Shown here: positions 28,601 to 41,600 of the stretch, one piece after another
Layout of the letters: every line of letters begins with the position of its first letter
Numbering within the stretch: the stretch's first letter is position 1
From: Glebionis coronaria
Lineage: Eukaryota > Streptophyta > Magnoliopsida > Asterales > Asteraceae
DNA: 64,000 nucleotides
Direction of reading: 5' to 3'
Assembly (NCBI GenBank): GCA_025667525.1
Contig: CM046881.1
Span: forward strand, 25,307,580-25,371,579
Made by a program: the position numbers and the translations under genes
Notes under the pieces: generated by a model
What the model was told of the DNA's origin: nothing
The model's input: the letters and a program-made list of their open reading frames with translations, nothing else
Database searches by the model: none

Positions 28601-29702
28601 TTTCAAATAATCTCAGTCTTTCACAGACCTTAAACCCACGAAACATACTGTTTAAGGCTGCTGTCCCAAATTGCCTTTCTAGAAAACATGTCAAATCAAT
28701 TTTTCACTCAAAACCAATCATTCCCATACCCCTAGGATCACTATACTATCATACCCATCAACCAAACACTCCTAAAAACACTTGTATGAAAAATCTAACA
28801 AAAATAAAAGATTAAAAACAAGACTTTTAAGGATCAAAACATGATAAACTTACCAAAAGCAACACATACATGATGATTAACTCATCATATAACCATGAAA
28901 TTTTAAAGTCTTGAAAACCTTGATGCATGTACAAGATTTTGGTATCAAAAGAACCACAATTGAATTACAAGGTGTGGTCTAATTTTTGTTTTGGATGAAT
29001 CATGATGGATGGTGGTGGTTGATGGTGGTGAAGGTGGTGGCATAAATGAGAGGTGGGAGGAGAGTGTGTTTTTTTTTTGCTAGATGTGTGTTTGAGTGGA
29101 GAAAGATGAAAAGAAAATTTTTATATAGTGGTAGTAAGTGGAAGGACTAGTTTTGTAAACTTTAAAACTTGTGGACTTAAAAACAATTAATAGTTTTAAA
29201 AGGTAGAAAATGGTTATTGGTAAATATTAAAAACATTTACGGGGCTCGGGTTTCGTAAAAATACTTTTTCAAAAGTTACAATGCATCATAAAAATGATTA
29301 TATGATTCCCCGACACGACTTAATACGTAATTAAAACTAAATCGTCGAAAATATTAATTATCGAAACAATCGATAAATAAACGTAATATTTTGGGCATCC
29401 GTCGGTATCGCGATCACTAGGAATTCTCGTTGTACAATGATTTTTGAATAAACTCGTTTTAAAACGCACGCGGGTGATTTTAAATCAAAAAAATTTTGAT
29501 TTAAATTAAATATGGAAAAATAAAATAAAAATTTTATAATTCCATATAAAACATTGTCAATGAACAAAATAATACTTAAAAGTATAATTTAAAAATCTCA
29601 GGATTTACATATAAAGTATTCAAGAAAACGTAATACGTTGAAAAATTCAAAAAGCACGAATAAAAAGAATAAAATAATGCTGGAAAAGTACGGGTTCTCA
29701 CA
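25673..29702 (-). repeat. 5' LTR of the LARD-type element
   Basis: This 4030-bp copy matches 17179-21210, with scattered single-base differences and a few 1-2 bp indels (for example in the T-run near 29070). In element orientation it is the promoter-bearing upstream LTR, running from 29702 leftward. If the TATA-like block at 29120-29130 is used, U3 is only about 0.6 kb and R plus U5 about 3.4 kb, an unusually long transcribed LTR part. Confidence 0.93.
29120..29130 (-). promoter_or_regulatory. Candidate TATA box of the LARD-type element
   Basis: The minus strand reads ACTATATAAAA about 575 bp inside the 5' LTR. Downstream comes a CT-rich then A-rich stretch, typical of plant transcription starts. 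There is one base change relative to the 3' LTR copy. The call rests on motif and position only. Confidence 0.5.
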
Positions 29703-29707
29703 ATGTG
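29703..29707. repeat. Target site duplication ATGTG, right copy
   Basis: This is an identical copy of 17174-17178, directly after the LTR end TCTCACA. The following GGCTGCAATAAAATCG continues the interrupted satellite monomer. The two fragments, 17125-17178 and 29708-30354, add up to 701 bp. Confidence 0.93.
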
Positions 29708-30354
29708 GGCTGCAATAAAATCGTCATAACATGTGATACATGACTTCGTTTCAAGACCACAACTAAGAAAATGGATCCTTGAAATAAGGATTAATTTTAT
29801 CTAGGCAAACATTGGTCAAAAGCGACTAAACTTGATAAAAGAATTGATGAAAATCGACCATAAACAGCCAAAACATTGCCGTAACCGGCTGAAATCATCC
29901 AAACATAAGAAAAAACATCTAATTTTAATTCTAGTCCATATGGACCACATAGAAACTGGTCAAAATGTTTTCGCCCGGATTCTAGATTGATGAAACACGT
30001 ATATGTATTTTCTTTGTTTAATTTTGGTCGTGTTTTACCTAGTATAAAAGTTGGTCAGCTAGTATTTGAGGTTTTTGAGAATGCACTAGACAAAGAGCAT
30101 CTCGACGACACATTATAATATAAAGGTCAAGATATGAGTGTGGTCTAACAACACGTTGTGTTCTTTGACCAAGAAAACAATGATATTGTTTATCCTTGTG
30201 AAGCCTACACATGTGAATAATATACAAAAAAAGGACAATTATTTTTTGACATTTCATGTAGGAGGATCATGCTTTTGTATTATATGTCTCTGAAATATTT
30301 GATTCCATATTTTATTCTATTTAAATTGAGACTTGTCAAGAAATAGAGTGCCAA

Positions 30355-33300
30355 ACATAATCGCTAACATATCAAAACAGATTTAGATTGAAATTATCTG
30401 ACAAGGTGGGCTGCAACAAAATCGTCATAACATGTGATAAATGACTCAGTTTCAAGACCACAACTAAGAAAATGGATCCTTGAAATAAGGAATAATTTTA
30501 TCTAGGAAAAGATTGGTCAAAAGCGACTAAACCTGATAAATAACTGATGCAAATCGACAATAAACAGCCAAAACATTACCGTTACCGGCTGAAATCATCC
30601 AAACATAAGAAAAAACATCTTTCTACTCCATATGGACCACATAGAAACCGGTCAAAATGTTTTTGCCCGGATTCTAGATGGATGAAACACATATATGTAT
30701 TTTCTTTGTTTAGTTTTGGTCTTGTTTTACCTAGTATAAAAGTTAGTCAGCTAGTATTTGAGGTAGTTGAGAATGCACTAGACAAAGAGCATCTCGACGA
30801 CACATTATAATATAAAGGTCAAGATATGAGTGTGGTCTAAAAACACGTTGTGTTATTTGACCAAGAAAACAATGATATTGTTTATCATTCTGAAGCCTAC
30901 ACAAGTGAATAATATACAAAAAAAGGACAAGTATTTTTCGACATTTCATGTAGGAGGATCATGCTTCTGTATTATATGACTCTGAAATATTTGATTCCAT
31001 ATTTGATTCTATTTAAATTGAGACCCGTCAAGAAATAGAGTGCCAAACATAATCGTTAACATATAAAAACCGATTTAGATTGAAATTATCTAACAATGTG
31101 GGCTGCAATAAAATCGTCATAACATGTAATACATGACTTCGTTTCAAGACCACAACTAAGAAAATGGATCCTTGAAATAAGGATTAATTTTATCTAGGCA
31201 AACATTGGTCAAAAGCGACTAAACATGATAAAAGAATTGATGAAAATCGACCATAAACAGCCAAAACATTGCCGTAACCGGCTGAAATCATCCAAACATA
31301 AGAAAAAACATCTAATTTTATTTCTAGTCATTATGGACCACATAGAAACCGGTCAAAATGTTTTCGCCCGGATTCTAGACGGATGAAACACGTATATGTA
31401 TTTTCTTTGTTTAATTTTGGTCGTGTTTTACCTAGTATAAAAGTTGGTCAGGTAGTATTTGAGGTTTTTGAGAATGCACTAGACAAAGAGCATCTCAACG
31501 ACACATTATAATATAAAGGTCAAGATATGAGTGTGGTCTAACAACACGTTGTGTTATTGGACCAAGAAAACAATGATATTGTTTATCCTTGTGAAGCCTA
31601 CACAAGTGAATAATATACAAAAAAGGACAAGTATTTTTTGACATTTCATGTAGGAGGATCATGCTTTTGTATTATATGACTCTGAAATATTTGATTCCAT
31701 ATTTTATTCTATTTAAATTGAGACCCGTCAAGAAATAGAGTGCCTAACATAATCACTAACATATCAAAACAGATTTAGATTGAAATTATCTGACAAGGTG
31801 GGCTGCAACAAAATCGTCATAACATGTGATAAATGACTCCATTTCAAGACCACAACTAAGAAAATGGATCCTTGAAATAAGGAATAATTTTATCTAGGAA
31901 AAGATTGGTCAAAAGCGACTAAACCTGATAAATAACTGATGCAAATCGACAATAAACAGCCAAACCATTACCGTTACCGGCTGAAATCATCCAAACATAA
32001 GAAAAAAATCTTTCTACTCCATATGGACCACATAGAAACCGGTCAAAATGTTTTCGCCCGGATTCTAGATGGATGAAACACATATATGTATTTTCTTTGT
32101 TTAGTTTTGGTATTTTTTTACCTAGTATAAAAGTTAGTCAGCTAGTATTTGAGGTAGTTGAGAATGCACTAGACAAAGAGCATCTCGACGACACATTATA
32201 ATATAAAGGTCAAGATATGAGTGTGGTCTAAAAACACGTTGTGTTATTTGACCAAGAAAACAATGATATTGTTTATCATTCTGAAGCCTACACAAGTGAA
32301 TAATATACAAAAAAGGACAAGTATTTTTCGACATTTCATGTAGGAGGATCATGCTTCTGTATTATATGACTCTGAAATATTTGATTCCATATTTGATTCT
32401 ATTTAAATTGAGACCCGTCAAGAAATAGAGTGCCAAACATAATCGTTAACATATAAAAACCGATTTAGATTGAAATTATCTAACAATGTGGGCTACAATA
32501 AAATCGTCATAACATGTGATACATGACTTCGTTTCAAGACCACAACTAAGAAAATGGATCCTTGAAATAAGGATTAATTTTATCTAGGCAAACATTGGTC
32601 AAAAGCGACTAAACTTGATAAAAGAATTGATGAAAATCGACCATAAACAGCCAAACATTGCCGTAACCGGCTGAAATCATCCAAACATAAGAAAAAACAT
32701 CTAATTTTAATTCTAGTCCATATGGACCACATAGAAACCGGTCAAAATGTTTTCGCCCGGATTCTAGATGGATGAAACACGTATATGTATTTTCTTTGTT
32801 TAATTTTGGTCGTGTTTTACCTAGTATAAAAGTTGGTCAGCTAGTATTTGAGGTTTTTGAGAATGCACTAGACAAAGAGCATCTCGACGACACATTATAA
32901 TATAAAGGTCAAGATATGAGTGTGGTCTAACAACACGTTGTATTCTTTGACCAAGAAAACAATGATATTGTTTATCCTTGTGAAGCCTACACAAGTGAAT
33001 AATATACAAAAAAGGACAAGTATTTTTTGACATTTCATGTAGGAGGATCATGCTTTTGTATTATATGACTCTGAAATATTTGATTCCATATTTTATTCTA
33101 TTTAAATTGAGACTTGTCAAGAAATAGAGTGCCTAACATAATCGCTAACATATCAAAACAGATTTAGATTGAAATTATCTGACAAGGTGGGCTGCAACAA
33201 AATCGTCATAACATGTGATAAATGACTCAGTTTCAAGACCACAACTAAGAAAATGGATCCTTGAAATAAGGAATAATTTTATCTAGGAAAAGATTGGTCA

Positions 33301-36300
33301 AAAGCGACTAAACCTGATAAATAACTGATGCAAATCGACAATAAACAGCCAAAACATTACCGTTACCGGCTGAAATCATCCAAACATAAGAAAAAACATC
33401 TTTCTACTCCATATGGACCACATAGAAACCGGTCAAAATGTTTTCGCCCGGATTCTAGATGGATGAAACACATATATGTATTTTCTTTGTTTAGTTTTGG
33501 TCTTGTTTTACCTAGTATAAAAGTTAGTCAGCTAGTATTTGAGGTAGTTGAGAATGCACTAGACAAAGAGCATCTCGACGACACATTATAATATAAAGGT
33601 CAAGATATGAGTGTGGTCTAAAAACACGTTGTGTTATTTGACCAAGAAAACAATGATATTGTTTATCATTCTGAAGCCTACACAAGTGAATAATATACAA
33701 AAAAAGGACAAGTATTTTTCGACATTTCATGTAGGAGGATCATGCTTCTGTATTATATGACTCTGAAATATTTGATTCCATATTTGATTCTATTTAAATT
33801 GAGACCCGTCAAGAAATAGAGTGCCAAACATAATCGTTAACATATAAAAACCGATTTAGATTGAAATTATCTAATAATGTGGGCTGCAATAAAATCGTCA
33901 TAACATGTAATACATGACTTCGTTTCAAGACCACAACTAAGAAAATGGATCCTTGAAATAAGGATTAATTTTATCTAGGCAAACATTGGTCAAAAGCGAC
34001 TAAACATGATAAAAGAATTGATGAAAATCAACCATAAACAGCCAAAACATTGCCGTAACCGGCTGAAATCATCCAAACATAAGAAAAAACATCTAATTTT
34101 ATTTCTAGTCATTATGGACCACATAGAAACCGGTCAAAATGTTTTCGCCCGGATTCTAGACGGATGAAACACGTATATGTATTTTCTTTGTTTAATTTTG
34201 GTCGTGTTTTACCTAGTATAAAAGTTGGTCAGCTAGTATTTGAGGTTTTTGAGAATGCACTAGACAAAGAGCATCTCGACGACACATTATAATATAAAAG
34301 TTAAGATATGAGTGTGGTCTAACAACACGTTGTGTTATTGGACCAAGAAAACAATGATATTGTTTATCCTTGTGAAGCCTACACAAGTGAATAATATACA
34401 AAAAAGGACAAGTATTTTTTGACATTTCATGTAGGAGGATCATGCTTTTGTATTATATGACTCTGAAATATTTGATTCCATATTTTATTCTATTTAAATT
34501 GAGACCCGTCAAGAAATAGAGTGCCTAACATAATCACTAACATATCAAAACAGATTTAGATTGAAATTATCTGACAAGGTGGGCTGCAACAAAATCGTCA
34601 TAACATGTGATAAATGACTCCATTTCAAGACCACAACTAAGAAAATGGATCCTTGAAATAAGGAATAATTTTATCTAGGAAAAGATTGGTCAAAAGCGAC
34701 TAAACCTGATAAATAACTGATGCAAATCGACAATAAACAGCCAAACCATTACCGTTACCGGCTGAAATCATCCAAACATAAGAAAAAAATCTTTCTACTC
34801 CATATGGACCACATAGAAACCGGTCAAAATGTTTTCGCCCGGATTCTAGATGGATGAAACACATATATGTATTTTCTTTGTTTAGTTTTGGTCTTTTTTT
34901 ACCTAGTATAAAAGTTAGTCAGCTAGTATTTGAGGTAGTTGAGAATGCACTAGACAAAGAGCATCTCGACGACACATTATAATATAAAGGTCAAGATATG
35001 AGTGTGGTCTAAAAACACGTTGTGTTATCTGACCAAGAAAACAATGATATTGTTTATCATTCTGAAGCCTACACAAGTGAATAATATACAAAAAAGGACA
35101 AGTATTTTTCGACATTTCATGTAGGAGGATCATGCTTCTGTATTATATGACTCTGAAATATTTGATTCCATATTTGATTCTATTTAAATTGAGACCCGTC
35201 AAGAAATAGAGTGCCAAACATAATCGTTAACATATAAAAACCGATTTAGATTGAAATTATCTAACAATGTGGGCTGCAATAAAATCGTCATAACATGTGA
35301 TACATGACTTCGTTTCAAGACCACAACTAAGAAAATGGATCCTTGAAATAAGGATTAATTTTATCTAGGCAAACATTGGTCAAAAGCGACTAAACTTGAT
35401 AAAAGAATTGATGAAAATCGACCATAAACAGCCAAAACATTGCCGTAACCGGCTGAAATCATCCAAACATAAGAAAAAACATCTAATTTTAATTCTAGTC
35501 CATATGGACCACATAGAAACCGGTCAAAATGTTTTCGCCCGGATTCTAGATGGATGAAACACGTATATGTATTTTCTTTGTTTAATTTTGGTCGTGTTTT
35601 ACCTAGTATAAAAGTTGGTCAGCTAGTATTTGAGGTTTTTGAGAATGCACTAGACAAAGAGCATCTCGACGACACATTATAATATAAAGGTCAAGATATG
35701 AGTGTGGTCTAACAACACGTTGTATTCTTTGACCAAGAAAACAATGATATTGTTTATCCTTGTGAAGCCTACACAGGTGAATAATATACAAAAAAAGGAC
35801 AAGTATTTTTCGACATTTCATGTAGGAGGATCATGCTTTTGTATTATATGTCTCTGAAATATTTGATTCCATATTTTATTCTATTTAAATTGAGACTTGT
35901 CAAGAAATAGAGTGCCAAACATAATCGCTAACATATCAAAACAGATTTAGATTGAAATTATCTGACAAGGTGGGCTACAACAAAATCGTCATAACATGTG
36001 ATAAATGACTCCGTTTCAAGACCACAACTAAGAAAATGGATCCTTGAAATAAGGAATAATTTTATCTAGGAAAAGATTGGCCAAAAGCGACTAAACCTGA
36101 TAAATAACTGATGCAAATCGACAATAAACAGCCAAAACATTACCGTTACCGGCTGAAATCATCCAAACATAAGAAAAAACATCTTTCTACTCCATATGGA
36201 CCACATAGAAACCGGTCAAAATGTTTTCGCCCGGATTCTAGATGGATGAAACACATATATGTATTTTCTTTGTTTAGTTTTGGTCTTGTTTTACCTAGTA

Positions 36301-38691
36301 TAAAAGTTAGTCAGCTAGTATTTGAGGTAGTTGAGAATGCACTAGACAAAGAGCATCTCGACGACACATTATAATATAAAGGTCAAGATATGAGTGTGGT
36401 CTAAAAACACGTTGTGTTATTTGACCAAGAAAACAATGATATTGTTTATCATTCTGAAGCCTACACAAGTGAATAATATACAAAAAAAGGACAAGTATTT
36501 TTCGACATTTCATGTAGGAGGATCATGCTTCTGTATTATATGACTCTGAAATATTTGATTCCATATTTGATTCTATTTAAATTGAGACCCGTCAAGAAAT
36601 AGAGTGCCAAACATAATCGTTAACATATAAAAACCGATTTAGATTGAAATTATCTAACAATGTGGGCTGCAATAAAATCGTCATAACATGTGATACATGA
36701 CTTCGTTTCAAGACCACAACTAAGAAAATGGATCCTTGAAATAAGGATTAATTTTATCTAGGCAAACATTGGTCAAAAGCGACTAAACTTGATAAAAGAA
36801 TTGATGAAAATCGACCATAAACAGCCAAAACATTGCCGTAACTGGCTGAAATCATCCAAACATAAGAAAAAACATCTAATTTTATTTCTAGTCATTATGG
36901 ACCACATAGAAACCGGTCAAAATGTTTTCGCCCGGATTCTAGATGGATGAAACACGTATATGTATTTTCTTTGTTTAATTTTGGTCGTGTTTTACCTAGT
37001 ATAAAAGTTGGTCAGCTAGTATTTGAGGTTTTTGAGAATGCACTAGACAAAGAGCATCTCGACGACACATTATAATATAAAGGTCAAGATATGAGTGTGG
37101 TCTAACAACACGTTGTGTTATTGGACCAAGAAAACAATGATATTGTTTATCCTTGTGAAGCCTACACAAGTGAATAATATACAAAAAAAGGACAAGTATT
37201 TTTTGACATTTCATGTAGGAGGATCATGCTTTTGTATTATATGACTCTGAAATATCTGATTCCATATTTTATTCTATTTAAATTGAGACCCGTCAAGAAA
37301 TAGAGTGCCTAACATAATCACTAACATATCAAAACAGATTTAGATTGAAATTATCTGACAAGGTGGGCTGCAACAAAATCGTCATAACATGTGATAAATG
37401 ACTCCATTTCAAGACGACAACTAAGAAAATGGATCCTTGAAATAAGGAATAATTTTATCTAGGAAAAGATTGGTCAAAAGCGACTAAACCTGATAAATAA
37501 CTGATGCAAATCGACAATAAACAGCCAAACCATTACCGTTACCGGCTGAAATCATCCAAACATAAGAAAAAAATCTTTCTACTCCATATGGACCACATAG
37601 AAACCGGTCAAAATGTTTTCGCCCGGATTCTAGATGGATGAAACACATATATGTATTTTCTTTGTTTAGTTTTGGTCTTTTTTTACCTAGTATAAAAGTT
37701 AGTCAGCTAGTATTTGAGGTAGTTGAGAATGCACTAGACAAAGAGCATCTCGACGACACATTATAATATAAAGGTCAAGATATGAGTGTGGTCTAAAAAC
37801 ACGTTGTGTTATTTGACCAAGAAAACAATGATATTGTTTATCATTCTGAAGCCTACACAAGTGAATAATATACAAAAAAAGGACAAGTATTTTTCGACAT
37901 TTCATGTAGGAGGATCATGCTTCTGTATTATATGACTCTGAAATATTTGATTCTATTTAAATTGAGACTCGTCAAGAAATAGAGTGCCAAACATAATCGT
38001 TAACATATAAAAACCGATTTAGATTGAAATTATCTAACAATGTGGGCTGCAATAAAATCGTCATAACATGTGATACATGACTTCGTTTCAAGACCACAAC
38101 TAAGAAAATGGATCCTTGAAATAAGGATTAATTTTATCTAGGCAAACATTGGTCAAAAGCGACTAAACTTGATAAAAGAATTGATGAAAATCGACCATAA
38201 ACAGCCAAAACATTGCCGTAACCGGCTGAAATCATCCAAACATAAGAAAAAACATCTAATTTTATTTCTAGTCCATATGTACCACATAGAAACCGGTCAA
38301 AATGTTTTCGCCCGGATTCTAGATGGATGAAACACGTATATGTATTTTCTTTGTTTAATTTTGGTCGTGTTTTACCTAGTATAAAAGTTGGTCTGCTAGT
38401 ATTTGAGGTTTTTGAGAATGCACTAGACAAAGAGCATCTCGACGACACATTATAATATAAAGGTCAAGATATGAGTGTGGTCTAACAACACGTTGTTTTA
38501 TTGGACCAAGAAAACAATGATATTGTTTATCCTTGTGAAGCCTACACAAGTGAATAATATACAAAAAAAGGACAAGTATTTTTTGACATTTCATGTAGGA
38601 GGATCATGCTTTTGTATTATATGACTCTGAAATATTTGATTCCATATTTTATTCTATTTAAATTGAGACCCGTCAAGAAATAGAGTGCCAA
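30355..38691 (+). repeat. Tetrameric higher-order repeat, three ~2.78-kb copies
   Basis: Copies run 30355-33135 (2781 bp), 33136-35918 (2783 bp) and 35919-38691 (2773 bp). Each holds A', B, A', B. Marker variants recur at this period. GTGCCTAACATAATCACTAAC appears at about 31747, 34528 and 37312. TTCTAGTCATTATGG appears at about 31322, 34104 and 36887. GACTCCATTTC occurs in the second A' of each copy, and TCTAGACGG in the first two. This is a recent local amplification of a four-monomer unit inside the older dimer array. Confidence 0.88.
30547..30810 (+). other. Recurrent 87-codon frame in A' monomers, not a supported gene
   Basis: The 8-bp deletion that defines A' monomers removes stops and opens an 87-codon plus-strand frame. 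It recurs at 16625-16888, 30547-30810, 33328-33591, 36111-36374 and 40285-40548. The product would be basic at its N-terminus, with a hydrophobic stretch near residues 51-65. I do not recognise it. The frame is identical or nearly so because the monomers are recent copies; no promoter or codon-level conservation supports expression. Confidence 0.35.
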
Positions 38692-41600
38692 ACATAATCG
38701 CTAACATATAAAAACAGATTTATATTGAAATTATCTGACAAGGTGGGCTGCAACAAAATCGTCATAACATGTGATAAATGACTCCGTTTCAAGACCACAA
38801 CTAAGAAAATGGATCCTTGAAATAAGGAATAATTTTATCTAGGAAAAGATTGGTCAAAAGCGACTAAACCTGATAAATAACTGATGCAAATCGACAATAA
38901 ACAACCAAAACATTACCGTTACCGGCTAAAATCATCCAAACATAAGAAAAAACATCTAAATTTATTTCTAGTCCATATGGACCACATAGAAACCGGTCAA
39001 AATGTTTTCGCCCGGATTCTAGATGGATGAAACACATATATGTATTTTCTTTGTTTAGTTTTGGTCTTGTTTTACCTAGTATAAAAGTTAGTCAGCTAGT
39101 ATTTGAGGTAGTTGAGAATGCACTAGACAAAGAGCATCTCGACGACACATTATAATATAAAGGTCAAGATATGAGTGTGGTCTAAAAACACGTTGTGTTA
39201 TTTGACCAAGAAAACAATGATATTGTTTATCCTTCTGAAGCCTACACAAGTGAATAATATACAAAAAAAGGACAAGTATTTTTCGACATTTCATGTAGGA
39301 GGATCATGCTTCTGTATTATATGACTCTGAAATATTTGATTCCATATTTGATTCTATTTAAATTTAGACCCGTCAAGAAATAGAGTGCCAAACATAATCG
39401 CTAACATATAAAAACTGATTTAGATTGAAATTATCTGACAACGTGGGTTGCAATAAAATCGTCATAACATGTGATACATGAATCCGTTTCAAAATCACAA
39501 CTAAGAAAATGGATCCTTGAAATAAGTATTAATTTTATCTAGGCAAGCATTGGTCAAAAGCGACTAAACCTGATAAAAAAACTAATGCAAATCGACCATA
39601 GACAGCCAAAACATTGCCGTAACCGGCTGAAATCATCCAAACATAAGAAAAAACATCTAAATTTATTTCTAGTCCATATGGACCACATAGAAACCCGTCA
39701 AAAAGTTTTCGCCCGGATTCAAGATGGATGAAACACGTATATGTATTTTCTTTGTTTAATTTTGGTCGTGTTTCACCTAGTATAAAAGTTGGTCAGCTAG
39801 TATTTGAGGTTGTTGAGAATGCACTAGACAAAGAGCATCTCGACGACACATTATAATATAAAGGTCAAGATATGAGTGTGGTCTAACAACACGTTGTGTT
39901 ATTTGACCAAGAAAACAATGATATTGTTTATCCTTGTGAAGCCTACACAGGTGAATAATATACAAAAAAAGGACAAGTATTTTTTGACATTTCATGTAGG
40001 AGGATCATGCTTTTGTATTATATGACTCTGAAATATTTGATTCCATATTTTATTCTATTTAAATTGAGACCCGTCAAGAAATAGAGTGCCAAACATAATT
40101 GCTAACATATCAAAACAGATTTAGATTGAAATTATCTGACAAGGTGGGCTGCAACAAAATCGTCATAACATGTGATAAATGACTCCGTTTCAAGACCACA
40201 ACTAAGAAAATGGATCCTTGAAATAAGGAATAATTTTATCTAGGAAAAGATTGGTCAAAAGTGACTAAATCTGATAAATAACTGATGCAAATCGACAATA
40301 AACAGCCAAAACATTACCGTTACCGGCTGAAATCATCCAAACATAAGAAAAAACATCTTTCTACTCCATATGGACCACATAGAAACCGGTCAAAATGTTT
40401 TCGCCCGGATTCTAGATGGATGAAACACATATATGTATTTTCTTTGTTTAGTTTTGGTCTTGTTTTACCTAGTATAAAAGTTAGTCAGCTAGTATTTGAG
40501 GTAGTTGAGAATGCACTAGACAAAGAGCATCTCGACGACACATTATAATATAAAGGTCAAGATATGAGTGTGGTCTAAAAACACGTTGTGTTATTTGACC
40601 AATAAAACAATGATATTGTTTATCATTCTGAAGCCTACACAAGTGAATAATATACAAAAAAAGGACAAGTATTTTTTGACATTTCATGTAGGAGGATCAT
40701 GCTTCTGTATTATATGACTCTGAAATATTTGATTCCATATTTGATTCTATTTAAATTGAGACCCGTCAAGAAATAGAGTGCCAAACATAATCGTTAACAT
40801 ATAAAAACCGATTTAGATTGAAATCATCTAACAATATGGGCTGCAATAAAATCGTCATACATGTGATACATGACTTCGTTTCAAGACCACAACTAAGAAA
40901 ATGGATCCTTGAAATAAGGATTAATTTTATCTAGGCAAACATTGGTCAAAAGCGACTAAACTTGATAAAAGAATTGATGAAAATCGACCATAAACAGCCA
41001 AAACATTGCCGTAACCGGCTGAAATCATCCAAACATAAGAAAAAACATCTAATTTTATTTCTAGTCCATATGGACCACATAGAAACCGGTCAAAATGTTT
41101 TCACCCGGATTCTAGATGGATGAAACACGTATATGTATTTTCTTTGTTTAATTTTGGTCGTGTTTTACCTAGTATAAAAGTTGGTCAGCTAGTATTTGAG
41201 GTTTTTGAGAATGCACTACACAAAGAGCATCTCGACGACACATTATAATATAAAGGTCAAGATATGAGTGTGGTCTAACAACACGTTGTGTTATTGGACC
41301 AAGAAAACAATGATATTGTTTATCCTTGTGAAGCCTACACAAGTGAATAATATACAAAAAAAGGACAAGTATTTTTTGACATTTCATGTAGGAGGATCAT
41401 GCTTTTGTATTATATGACTCTGAAATATTTGATTCCATATTTTATTCTATTTAAATTGAGACACGTCAAGAAATAGAGTGCCAAACATAATCGCTAACAT
41501 ATAAAGCCAGATTTAGATTGAAATTATCTGACAACGTGGGCTGCAACAAAATCGTCATAACATGTGATAAATGACTCCTATTCAAGACCACAACTAAGAA

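Larger units (their letters stand above)
17179..29702 (-). mobile_element. Non-autonomous LTR retrotransposon (LARD-type), complete
   Basis: This 12.5-kb element has two nearly identical LTRs of 4032 and 4030 bp and an internal region of 4462 bp. A primer binding site, a polypurine tract, terminal inverted repeats (TGTGAGAACCC / GGGTCTCACA in element orientation) and a 5-bp target duplication are all present. Transcription would run on the minus strand, because the primer site lies beside the LTR at 25673. No gag, protease, reverse transcriptase or integrase is recognisable inside; the longest internal frame is under 100 codons. Very long LTRs around a 3-5 kb non-coding centre match the LARD class known from plants. 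It must borrow its proteins in trans. The LTR core resembles that of the Gypsy element at 43643-55655, so a Gypsy partner is likely. By-eye comparison of the LTRs finds roughly 28 substitutions (about 0.7%), so the insertion is young. Confidence 0.9.
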
